This document shows, piece by piece, positions 17,495-23,739 of a stretch of 64,000 bases of DNA. The position numbers and the translations under genes were made by a program. Source of the DNA: Pediococcus acidilactici (lineage in GTDB: Bacteria; Bacillota; Bacilli; Lactobacillales; Lactobacillaceae); assembly GCA_024970065.1 (NCBI GenBank), contig CP103908.1, forward strand, positions 1,860,001-1,924,000. The letters run 5' to 3'. Each line of letters starts with the position of its first letter. Within the stretch, counting starts at the first letter, position 1. The notes beneath the pieces are model-generated. The model was not told the origin of the DNA, made no database searches, and was given only the letters and a program-made list of their open reading frames with translations.

Positions 17495-17587
17495 TAAGAC
17501 AGCAAGGAATCGAACCTTGCGACAAACGTAACATGCCTTTCCCTGATTGGATTTGTTGAAACGGAAATCTGCCGAACCATCTGCCCT
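17495..17587 (-). ncRNA. tRNA-like element with canonical T-arm
   Basis: The minus strand has AGGGCAG (17587-17581) pairing with CTGTCTT (17502-17496, two G-U), a discriminator-like A, and a textbook T-arm CAAGG-TTCGATT-CCTTG immediately before the 3' acceptor strand. Length of 93 bases suits a class II tRNA. A GATTT/AAATC stem sits where the anticodon arm should be, but its loop is ten bases and no convincing D-stem is seen. Either an unusual phage tRNA or a remnant. Confidence 0.45.
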
Positions 17588-17618
17588 ACATCTTTCGATA
17601 CTACCAATATAACGGATG

Positions 17619-17671
17619 ATAACTCCAAAAGTACTCAAGTTTTACTCCAAATTTACTCCAGATTTACTCCA
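17619..17671 (-). repeat. Five 11-bp iterons, candidate late-regulator binding sites
   Basis: Read on the minus strand, three exact copies of TGGAGTAAA at 17671, 17660 and 17649 are spaced 11 bp apart, followed in the same phase by TTGAGTACT and TGGAGTTAT. One helical turn per repeat puts all copies on one DNA face. They lie just after the ArpU-type gene and upstream of the late operon. A TATATT box follows about 15 bases on without a good -35, as expected for an activator-dependent late promoter. Confidence 0.65.
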
Positions 17672-17676
17672 CTTTT

Positions 17677-18120
17677 TTATTTTACAAAAGCTTGGCACTC
17701 CAGCCTTTCAGCTACATCTAATAGTGCCGCTTCATGCCAGTTGAAATAAGTAGTCGATGACATATTGTAATACCTGTCGGGCAATCGTTGCATTAATACG
17801 TCCATGTAGTAGCCGTGGTCTTCCTCGTATCCTTCACAATAGACAATCTTTAGGAGTTCACGATAATGGTACTTTCTACAACTGTTGATTGCCCAATCTA
17901 CCCATTTACAGAACACTTTACCTTTTTCGGCATTAATCATTCTTTGTTCAACATATTCTGGAGCGGGTGCCGTTGCACTTGGTGCCCCATCACCAAAGCT
18001 GACGGTAACTTTCGGGTTAACCGGAGCATTGATGTAAGCTTTGTACTTACGGTATTTAGACAATATTTTTCTTGCGTTATACTTGGTCTGCTCTTTATCT
18101 AATTCTGGTAATAATGTCAT
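17677..18120 (-). CDS. ArpU-family late transcription regulator
   Basis: 147 residues. Begins TLLPELDKEQTKYNARKILSKYRKYK, the hallmark start of ArpU proteins, and contains a C-terminal sigma-like helix-turn-helix (MSSTTYFNWHEAALLDVAERL). ArpU/RinA-type proteins switch on packaging, structural and lysis genes. It is the last gene of the early block and lies just before the iterons and late operon. ATG 18120 has AGGAGTGA. DNA binding to the iterons is inferred. Confidence 0.88.
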   Translation of the reverse strand: MTLLPELDKEQTKYNARKILSKYRKYKAYINAPVNPKVTVSFGDGAPSATAPAPEYVEQRMINAEKGKVFCKWVDWAINSCRKYHYRELLKIVYCEGYEEDHGYYMDVLMQRLPDRYYNMSSTTYFNWHEAALLDVAERLECQAFVK

Positions 18121-18133
18121 GCCCCGTCACTCC

Positions 18134-18195
18134 TGTTATAATAATGTTGTTGAGATTATTAGATCGAGGGCACGTCTATGAGGTGCTCTTTTTTA
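18134..18195 (+). ncRNA. Short plus-strand promoter-terminator unit
   Basis: An extended -10 box TGTTATAAT (18134-18142) is followed 24 bases on by a 7-bp hairpin AGGGCAC/GTGCTCT and six T. A transcript of about 47 nt, opposite to the phage operon, would result. No good -35 box is present. A second unit of the same design lies at 25926-25985. Confidence 0.4.
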
Positions 18196-18201
18196 TTACC
18201 A

Positions 18202-18320
18202 TCATTCATCGTCGAATTCATTCCACATTTTCTTTAAACCTGTACTAAAACATAGTTCACATGTTTCAAACTCTACTTCTTCTTCATTCGTTTCAATATC
18301 AACAAGTTTGATTTTTTCAT
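18202..18320 (-). pseudogene. Small CxxC protein gene with poly-A frameshift
   Basis: ATG 18320 (overlapping the upstream stop as TAATG, with GAGGTGG before it) opens a frame that stops after 15 codons. The -1 frame, entered at the A6 run right after ATG, reads IKLVDIETNEEEVEFETCELC and goes on to a stop at 18202, 38 more residues with good phage character. Seven A would restore one frame. It may be a mutation, a sequencing miscall, or slippage-dependent expression. Confidence 0.5.
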
Positions 18321-18508
18321 TATTCCACCTCTTCTAGATTGATTTTGTAAACCTTGCCACCAGTTTGTTTCGCTAATTCTTTTGCGTAATCTTCATTGTA
18401 AAACGTTGCGCCATTTATGGAATTTGCAAATGTATAAACCATTTGTGATGCAGATACTGATTCTTTTAGGTATAAATTCCCTAACTTAACTATGTAAATG
18501 TTTTCCAT
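18320..18508 (-). CDS. Small hypothetical phage protein
   Basis: 62 residues with GGAGGATGA before ATG 18508. The sequence starts MENIYIVKLGNLYL and ends KVYKINLEEVE, a pattern of two beta strands flanking a helix. Similar small proteins occur in early regions of Lactobacillales phages; no function known to me. Its stop overlaps the next start. Confidence 0.65.
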   Translation of the reverse strand: MENIYIVKLGNLYLKESVSASQMVYTFANSINGATFYNEDYAKELAKQTGGKVYKINLEEVE

Positions 18509-18524
18509 ACTTAATCATCCTCCT

Positions 18525-18689
18525 TTAATAATTACCACTAATTAATGCCCACTTCGTAGTATCAAATCTTTTAATTTTATAGCACTTAGGGCAACCGGCA
18601 ACTACTTCTTTGTGCCATACACCCGATATATCTGATGGGACATTTGCCACACGCAGAAATACCCAATCATGCTTACAGAATAATCTCAC
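18525..18689 (-). CDS. Small zinc-ribbon-like protein
   Basis: 54 residues from GTG 18689, preceded by AGAGGTG. Residues FCKHDW near the N-terminus and GCPKCYK near residue 35 give a Cys-His/CxxC arrangement typical of small zinc-binding phage proteins. It fits between its neighbours with a few bases on either side, which supports coding. Function unknown. Confidence 0.6.
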   Translation of the reverse strand: MRLFCKHDWVFLRVANVPSDISGVWHKEVVAGCPKCYKIKRFDTTKWALISGNY

Positions 18690-18694
18690 CGTTA

Positions 18695-18943
18695 TTACAC
18701 CTCTTCATAAGTTTTCCTGAAAATGTCGTCAGCGATTGCCCAATGCTCACCCTCAACACCCGTAGCAATCCAATCACCTATATTGATAGCCAAATCGCCT
18801 TCAAGGGTTGGTATTGAAAACGTAGGATCCCAACCATCAATTACAAAGTTTTCTTTCACAATCCCATATTTATCAATCATTTCATCCGAGCCATCAAACT
18901 GTTCAGCCTTGATAGTTGCTATTTTGCGATATTCTTTTAGCAT
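18695..18943 (-). CDS. Conserved small phage protein, unknown function
   Basis: 82 residues. The layout, starting KIATIKAEQFDGS and ending LAINIGDWIATGVEGEHWAI...FRKTYEEV, is a common phage small-protein type in which a 'GDWI-G-GE--P-D--F---Y' block ends the chain. GGAGGACAACC lies before ATG 18943. Biochemical role not known. Confidence 0.72.
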   Translation of the reverse strand: MLKEYRKIATIKAEQFDGSDEMIDKYGIVKENFVIDGWDPTFSIPTLEGDLAINIGDWIATGVEGEHWAIADDIFRKTYEEV

Positions 18944-18966
18944 TGGTTGTCCTCCAATTTTTCTGC

Positions 18967-19113
18967 CTAATCATTCCAATATGGATAAATCAGCAGTGTT
19001 ATGCCCAAAAATAATAATGTGCTGGCTACATCGTTGCGGTATGTTCCGAAAATCGTAAATGCCATCATCACTATGTAGGCATGTTCATGAAGCGAACTTA
19101 TAATTTTACTCAT
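18967..19113 (-). CDS. 48-residue membrane peptide
   Basis: ATG 19113 behind AGAGGTAGAAG. The chain has two hydrophobic segments (AYIVMMAFTIF and STLLFLGITLLIYPYW) split by TYRNDVA, predicting a small two-pass membrane protein. It is shorter than usual gene-finding cut-offs. Such peptides are frequent in phage early regions; function unknown. Confidence 0.55.
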   Translation of the reverse strand: MSKIISSLHEHAYIVMMAFTIFGTYRNDVASTLLFLGITLLIYPYWND

Positions 19114-19124
19114 CTTCTACCTCT

Positions 19125-19337
19125 TTATAAATTTTCACCAAGCGATTCTTTCCAATATATATTAGCTATATTTTTCCGCCACACTTCCCAGTAAGTCATG
19201 TCGTAAGGACATTCATTCCATTCAGCTAAGTTCTTTTCAACAGGTACCTAATCCTTATAGCAAAGATAAAACGACATTATGAATATAATTGGAATTAATA
19301 TAAGAGCAAGGATTCCAAACAAAACATCTTTAATCAT
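19125..19337 (-). pseudogene. Small membrane protein gene with an in-frame TAG
   Basis: ATG 19337 follows GGAGGTAGAAG. Twenty-nine codons give a membrane segment (LFGILALILIPIIFIMSFYL), then TAG at 19250-19248, then 40 further sense codons in the same frame (VPVEKNLAEWNECPYDM..., ending SLGENL) to TAA at 19125. The second half looks coding and has no start of its own at its beginning. CAG to TAG is the simplest cause. Readthrough is an alternative. Confidence 0.6.
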
Positions 19338-19575
19338 CTTCTACCTCCACAAACTCAAGCAGTCCAGCATTGTTGTAAGCATCGTATTCGGGCCACTTTT
19401 CTTTAACTTCCTCCTCTGTAAGAGCACCACCCGTAATTCCGTCACTGCCTGTAAGGCCTAAGATTACCTTCCCTTCATCATCTAATCTAACATACTTCCG
19501 AAGACCGTGTATCCCTTTTAACTTAACTACACGTCTTGGTTTTTCAAATGTTTTTACATATTCTTCTTTAGTCAT
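19330..19575 (-). CDS. Hypothetical acidic phage protein
   Basis: 81 residues, starting MTKEEYVKTFEKPRRVVKL and ending LLEFVEVEDD. The middle (KYVRLDDEGKVILGLTGSD) suggests a beta-hairpin domain. Starts right at the end of the preceding ORF and overlaps the next small membrane gene by eight bases. No recognised family. Confidence 0.6.
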   Translation of the reverse strand: MTKEEYVKTFEKPRRVVKLKGIHGLRKYVRLDDEGKVILGLTGSDGITGGALTEEEVKEKWPEYDAYNNAGLLEFVEVEDD

Positions 19576-19869
19576 CTAGTCGCCCTCCTTGAATCTTTCT
19601 AATACCGGCTTAAATTGATCTTCCAATCGGTCCAACTCGTCAAGATATTGTGTTAATTCCATCACATCATTATTGTCACGGATCATTAAATGAATAGCGG
19701 CGTTAAGAGCGTACCTGACACTCGGATAGAAACCAAGTTGCTTCATGACAGGTAAATTGTCCTTGTCTAACTTAATCGCTCCAGAATCATCTCTGATGAA
19801 CTTCATCAAGGTGTGATTGTTGTGGCTCTCGATTTTAATCTGGTAATCTTCGTTAATTTTGATAATCAT
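19576..19869 (-). CDS. Hypothetical phage protein (DUF5405-like pattern)
   Basis: 97 residues. The N-terminal MIIKINEDYQIKIES strand pair, the FYPSVRYALNAAIHLMIRD helix and the acidic ELTQYLDELDRLEDQ tail resemble small phage proteins grouped as DUF5405. ATG 19869 overlaps the upstream stop (ATGA), indicating translational coupling. Function unknown; family call by pattern only. Confidence 0.62.
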   Translation of the reverse strand: MIIKINEDYQIKIESHNNHTLMKFIRDDSGAIKLDKDNLPVMKQLGFYPSVRYALNAAIHLMIRDNNDVMELTQYLDELDRLEDQFKPVLERFKEGD

Positions 19870-20033
19870 TTTTTTATCCCCCTAATCAGATAAGTGATCC
19901 CGCTAATCCACGTCTGTAAAATAATCGCCGCTATAAAGATTGCTACGCCAATCAATCCACTATGCAACACATGCCCGATTAACACTGCTGGCAATAGCCA
20001 AAAAACGCATGAGAAATACCACAGCATGAACAT
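19866..20033 (-). CDS. 55-residue membrane protein
   Basis: ATG 20033 lies two bases after the upstream stop and the TGA at 19866 overlaps the next ATG. The chain is almost all hydrophobic (WYFSCVFWLLPAVLIG, then GVAIFIAAIILQTWI) with a positive end RGIKK, predicting two membrane passes with the tail inside. Coupled placement on both sides is the main evidence for translation. Confidence 0.6.
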   Translation of the reverse strand: MFMLWYFSCVFWLLPAVLIGHVLHSGLIGVAIFIAAIILQTWISGITYLIRGIKK

Positions 20034-20035
20034 AA

Positions 20036-20416
20036 TTAGACTTCCTCCGGTTCAAATTCCACATCAATGCCTACCTTCGCCATGCCAATCGCAATTTCTT
20101 CGGCTTCCTTCAGCGCTGCTTCTTTTTCAGCAAACAGTTTAGCTTCTTCTTTCGGTGCTGTCCATGAGATTTGATTCATATAACCTTTATCATGCTTGTT
20201 TTTCAGCACATAAAAATTGTGTTGCTTCACTTCGAAGTTGACCTGCTCACCGATCGGACTAATAGCCGCATGTAAAATGTCCGCCTTCTGTTTTGCCCGT
20301 TTCCATTTTCTGAACGGCGTAGCATCTTCAATGCCCACATATTGGTGGGCTTGGCCTCCTAACCTACGATAATATCTATTAGTTGCTGTGTTCTTAATTA
20401 CGTACATTTTTTTCAT
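20036..20416 (-). CDS. Hypothetical early phage protein
   Basis: 126 residues. Starts MKKMYVIKNTATNRYYRR, has a basic central region (RKWKRAKQKADIL) and an acidic helical end (EKEAALKEAEEIAI...). AAGGAGAATG lies before ATG 20416. Not recognised. Sits in the run of small early genes downstream of RusA. Confidence 0.62.
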   Translation of the reverse strand: MKKMYVIKNTATNRYYRRLGGQAHQYVGIEDATPFRKWKRAKQKADILHAAISPIGEQVNFEVKQHNFYVLKNKHDKGYMNQISWTAPKEEAKLFAEKEAALKEAEEIAIGMAKVGIDVEFEPEEV

Positions 20417-20543
20417 TCTCCTTTTTAAATTTCTTTTTCCGCCAATGTTCCTGTTCGTCGACTACGGCTTTTTCAATACGTTTTAAATCATCAATCGTGT
20501 AATTATTGCCGTAGATTTCTCTAACAATTTCCTCTGCCGTCAT
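20394..20543 (-). CDS. 49-residue charged protein
   Basis: ATG 20543 overlaps the RusA stop (ATGA) and the frame ends inside the next gene at 20394. Sequence starts MTAEEIVREIYGNNYTIDD and ends in a Lys-rich helix (HWRKKKFKKENEK). Small charged proteins in this position are common; function unknown. Confidence 0.55.
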   Translation of the reverse strand: MTAEEIVREIYGNNYTIDDLKRIEKAVVDEQEHWRKKKFKKENEKNVRN

Positions 20544-20941
20544 AACTCTTCAACCTCCATTTCAACTCTAGGCTCTTCGGCATACATCTTTTCCATCTCC
20601 ACGCTCACAATCTGATTATCATCGTGCCATACAACGCCTGTGCACGCGTCTGTCACCGCTTTAAATAAGTTATCTATGTCGGGCTTAAAGATGGGTCTAT
20701 GCTCGTTAGAAAGTCTTCTGTTACGTTCGGCTTTTGACACACTTTTCTGAACGGAGCGATAAAACGTAGTCTTAACTTTCAGTGCGCCCATTAGTGGTTC
20801 GCCTTTGTATTGATTTCTAACAATTAAGTGAGCTCTATCTTTATAAGCTTTGTATTTCGGGGCAATGTACGCCCAGCCTTTCCGCGTCACCCTTGGTCTA
20901 CTAGCGGCTACTGGCTCGCCGTCAATTACTAGCTTGATCAC
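20540..20941 (-). CDS. rusA: RusA-family Holliday junction resolvase
   Basis: 133 residues from GTG 20941, chosen because AAGAAGGTG lies seven bases upstream and residues before it (overlapping the upstream gene) do not belong to the family. The RusA fold is clear: IDGEPVAASRPRVTRKG, the catalytic Asp-rich FKPDIDNLFKAVTDA helix and WHDDNQI near the end. RusA resolves branched DNA before packaging. It works with the ERF annealing protein and SSB encoded upstream. Confidence 0.93.
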   Translation of the reverse strand: MIKLVIDGEPVAASRPRVTRKGWAYIAPKYKAYKDRAHLIVRNQYKGEPLMGALKVKTTFYRSVQKSVSKAERNRRLSNEHRPIFKPDIDNLFKAVTDACTGVVWHDDNQIVSVEMEKMYAEEPRVEMEVEEL

Positions 20942-21554
20942 TTGAGGACACCTTCTTTTTACATACTTTGTACCAGTGGCTAGCAACGTTATAGCTTGCC
21001 ATGCCTAATTTTTCGGCAATTTCATCAAACTTTGCACCCTTGCTTCTTTCGGCAATTAGAAACGCATTTTCCTTTTTAGTCCACTTCTTAGGAGTCCTCT
21101 TGTTCTTGCCCTTTTTGATTTCGATCCCGAGTTCTCGCAAATCTGAATAGATCGTTTGAACCTCTACGCCCAGTTTTCAAGCAATATCTGCATAACTAAG
21201 GTTCCTATCAAGCATTTCTGGAAGTAGGCTCTGCCGGGCAACCTTCATCTTGTGCCGAGTCATGCTAATCTCGCCAATATACTTACGCTTTTTAATTTTT
21301 GAGATGCTTAACCCACGTGCTCTGCGGAAACCTTCGTAGTCACCACGATCTAACAATTCCTGCTCAATATCGGATTGCTTAACAGCCGTGCCAACCCTTA
21401 CATAGCGCATCGGTTCTGGCATGTCCATATAGATGCCATCTTTACGATCACCATCATATTTTGTGTAGGTATTAAGTAACCACTTGTGCAAGTCCGACTT
21501 ATGCTCGCTTTCTCCATACACCTCTTTACTGTTAACCCCGACCAATTGCCACAT
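20922..21554 (-). pseudogene. Two-HTH phage DNA-binding protein interrupted by TGA
   Basis: ATG 21554 (AAAGGAG ten bases upstream) opens a frame ending YADIA-TGA at 21179-21177. The same frame continues without a gap as KLGVEVQTIYSDLRELGI and on to a Myb/SANT-like end (KKWTKKENAFLIAERSKG..., SYNVASHWYKVCKKK), stopping at 20922. The TGA falls inside an obvious helix-turn-helix, where CGA (Arg) is expected. Full length would be 210 residues. Without readthrough only the N-terminal part is made; an internal TTG could start the second part. Confidence 0.7.
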
Positions 21555-21672
21555 TAGCTTCACACTCCTTTGCTTTTCGGTATTCTACATTGCAATTCGG
21601 GCAGGGCATCACCTGCATAATTGCGCCATTTGCTTGGTACACAATTTGCGTACCGCCACATAATTTACACAT
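21532..21672 (-). CDS. 46-residue zinc-ribbon protein
   Basis: ATG 21672 overlaps the DnaC-like stop (TAATG). Two CxxC pairs, MCKLCGG at the start and PCPNCNVEY near residue 25, form a rubredoxin-like zinc knuckle. The frame ends within the next gene. Coupled to the helicase loader, so a role in replication is possible but not shown. Confidence 0.65.
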   Translation of the reverse strand: MCKLCGGTQIVYQANGAIMQVMPCPNCNVEYRKAKECEANVAIGRG

Positions 21673-22487
21673 TAGAAAATCGCCATCCTTTTATCTTCTG
21701 TCTTTTCAAATTTGATAACCGCGTCGTTCTTAACGACACCTTTGTACATCCGACTTAATAATTTTGGGTTATATATTTCCGATAGTTCTTTACTGCCCAA
21801 ATTAGTAGTGATAATTGTCCGGCTCCGCTTGTTTAAGACACCAAACAGCACCTGCTGTACATATTCACTCGCTTCTCTTGATTCGCGCCTAAACGACGCC
21901 TCACTGCCCAAATCGTCCAATACAAGCAAGCTAACCTTACTGAGCAAGTCCACCATGCGAGATTCAGTGTAGTAGCTATCCCGATGCTCGAACGAATCCT
22001 TAATTTTCCGCATCATCTCGTTTATCGAAATGAACAAGCAGGAAGCGTTAGGCTTGATGTTTTCATTGACCCCTTTTAGCATCGAAATTGCTAAGTGCGA
22101 CTTACCGACCCCCGGCTTACCAGTAATGATTGTGTTAGCCTGGTAGTTGCGATCCATGTACCTGTATACGATTCGCTTAGCCTTTTTCAGGTTCATTTCC
22201 GCTTCACTACCAGCTTCAACCTCATAGTTATCAAAACTTGCTTGCCACAAGTCCTCATCATCAACAATCGAGTCCTTTTTTAGGACTTCATAAAAGCCCC
22301 GTTTGTAGTTCCGCAATGCACCTATCGTGACTAACTCGTTATTTTTATGTCTACGCTTCTCCTCAACGCATTTAGGACAGAAAGGCTCATGGTTAGCCAA
22401 CATTAATAACTTTTGTTCTGGATGAATTTGGCAGTATTCATTTGTTTTCTTCACATGCTTTAGTAACTCAAAATTCAACCCCGCCAT
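21672..22487 (-). CDS. dnaC: DnaC/IstB-like helicase loader ATPase
   Basis: 271 residues. A small Cys cluster (YCQIHPEQ, PFCPKC) precedes an AAA+ domain with Walker A GKPGVGKSHL near residue 125, Walker B LLVLDDLGSE near 190, and sensor TIITTNLGSKEL with the Arg finger region SRMYKG. It loads the host replicative helicase at the phage origin together with the upstream initiator, overlapping that gene by 20 bases. Normal family length. Confidence 0.92.
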   Translation of the reverse strand: MAGLNFELLKHVKKTNEYCQIHPEQKLLMLANHEPFCPKCVEEKRRHKNNELVTIGALRNYKRGFYEVLKKDSIVDDEDLWQASFDNYEVEAGSEAEMNLKKAKRIVYRYMDRNYQANTIITGKPGVGKSHLAISMLKGVNENIKPNASCLFISINEMMRKIKDSFEHRDSYYTESRMVDLLSKVSLLVLDDLGSEASFRRESREASEYVQQVLFGVLNKRSRTIITTNLGSKELSEIYNPKLLSRMYKGVVKNDAVIKFEKTEDKRMAIF

Positions 22488-23229
22488 AAGATTGCGTCCC
22501 TTTCTCTGCCTTTGGTTTAATTTGTTGGTTTAAATACTGATCGAACTTGTTTCCAAATAAAGTGCTTGGCTGTAAATATTTAGCTGTAAAGAATGAGTTA
22601 GCATCGTTTGCGTCTAGTACCTTGTTATCAATTACCTTCTTAAAATCGTCTAAGCGATAACCTTCATGCCATCTAGCACGAATCAGTTTCTTGTTAGATT
22701 CGACGTTTCTAAAATGCTTACCAGCTTTTTCATTTAGATAGTCGATTATTTGTTTGTATTGGATATTGTCGGACTTGTCCGACGTATTATTGTTAGTCTC
22801 TGTAGTAGTCTCTGGTAGTCTATTGGTATTGGTTGGTACTCCCAGTCCCATTCCATTGGGATTGTCAGTCCCTATCGTTGGTACTGTCAGTCCCAATGCT
22901 GACCCCAAATTGTCCAATGCGTCATAATCGATTCTGTACCACTTTGTTCGGTCAAATTTTGCTTTGTTATAGTTCCCAGTAATTAATATTTTCTTTTTTT
23001 CTAGGTCTTTTAAGTAACGCTGGATTGTTTTTTCCGATAGCCACGGAAACTGTTCATGCCACTTAGTAGCACTGTTATAAATCCAACGATGCCCTTCTTT
23101 AACATTTGTGGATTTCATAAGCCAGTAGTGCATTTGTTGAAGTATAATAGCCTTATCAACACTGTTTAGTTTTTTAGCTAGTGATGGTAAAACTTGCAGG
23201 GGTGGCTCATTAATTAGCAATGTTTGCAT
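22468..23229 (-). CDS. Replisome organiser / initiator with conserved phage C-terminal domain
   Basis: 253 residues. N-terminal winged-helix region (ILQQMHYWLMK, WHEQFPWLSEKTIQRYLKDLEKK) binds DNA. A Gly/Thr/Asn-rich linker (residues about 105-160) is encoded by the iteron cluster. The C-terminal block (IDYLNEKAGKHFR, IRARWHEGYRLDDFKKVID, YLQPSTLFG-KFDQYLNQ) is the TIGR02220-type domain that contacts the helicase loader. Gene pair with the DnaC-like loader is the standard replication module. Confidence 0.9.
   Translation of the reverse strand: MQTLLINEPPLQVLPSLAKKLNSVDKAIILQQMHYWLMKSTNVKEGHRWIYNSATKWHEQFPWLSEKTIQRYLKDLEKKKILITGNYNKAKFDRTKWYRIDYDALDNLGSALGLTVPTIGTDNPNGMGLGVPTNTNRLPETTTETNNNTSDKSDNIQYKQIIDYLNEKAGKHFRNVESNKKLIRARWHEGYRLDDFKKVIDNKVLDANDANSFFTAKYLQPSTLFGNKFDQYLNQQIKPKAEKGTQSYGGVEF
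22768..22894. other. Candidate phage replication origin inside the initiator gene
   Basis: Three CAGTCCC iterons start at 22843, 22866 and 22888, about two helical turns apart, interleaved with two GTTGGTACT copies (22832, 22877). A perfect palindrome GTCGGAC-TT-GTCCGAC (22768-22783) lies to the left, and two TAGTCTCTG copies lie between. This sits in the linker-coding part of the initiator gene, like the lambda O arrangement. Confidence 0.6.
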
Positions 23230-23262
23230 TTAATCACCTCATTTTTGAAGGAGTTTAGAGTT

Positions 23263-23511
23263 ATGAAATTTGAAAACATATATCATGTTGAAGAGATTAA
23301 AGTTGACGGTAGCTCGGAATTAGTTAACCTGTTGTTACAACACGGCTGGAAGATTTTGAATATCGTTTCTGATAGCCAATGGGACCGATATGAAGGCAAC
23401 GCCACAACTTCTTATATCATCATCGGCGCATCTAAAGATGTGTTCGAATCCTATTCGTTCAAAGATGCTAAAGAAGAGGGTGGGACAAGCTACGGTGATA
23501 TTTCGTTTTAA
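23263..23511 (+). CDS. Oppositely oriented small moron protein, unknown
   Basis: 82 residues from ATG 23263, with GAAGGAG ten bases upstream. It is the only plus-strand gene within the early operon. The chain starts MKFENIYHVEEIKVDG and has LLLQHGWKILNIVSDSQWD and TTSYIIIGASK, a pattern of a small alpha/beta fold reminiscent of DUF1737-type proteins, but I do not recognise a family. It is convergent with the next gene with only three bases between. Could be an independently expressed accessory or counter-defence gene. Confidence 0.7.
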   Translation: MKFENIYHVEEIKVDGSSELVNLLLQHGWKILNIVSDSQWDRYEGNATTSYIIIGASKDVFESYSFKDAKEEGGTSYGDISF

Positions 23512-23514
23512 TTC

Positions 23515-23739
23515 CTATAACTTCTGATTGATTGCTTTTAAATAAAGCCAATTGTCAACTAATATCAGGGCTTCTTGTATTTCAAGATAAGAAGCTCCTT
23601 TTTTCTGCATTTCTTCAACTATTTCATTTGCAAGTTTTAAGGATTGCTCCAGTATTAAAAGGTTCTGCCCCTTTAATTTGTAAATATTTTGCATATGTTG
23701 ATCTATTTCTGTATTTAGTGGTTTTTCACTAAGCTTCAT
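23515..23739 (-). CDS. Small helical phage protein
   Basis: 74 residues, mostly helical with heptad-like Leu/Ile spacing (MQNIYKLKGQNLLILEQSLKLANEIVEEMQKKG). It starts within the end of the HNH gene (overlap of 11 bases) and converges on the plus-strand gene. No recognised family. Confidence 0.62.
   Translation of the reverse strand: MKLSEKPLNTEIDQHMQNIYKLKGQNLLILEQSLKLANEIVEEMQKKGASYLEIQEALILVDNWLYLKAINQKL

Noticed and set aside
17310..17534. 74-codon minus-strand frame across the late leader
   Set aside because: It overlaps both tRNA-like elements and contains the CGGIGRR string typical of translated tRNA-Leu DNA; no ribosome site.
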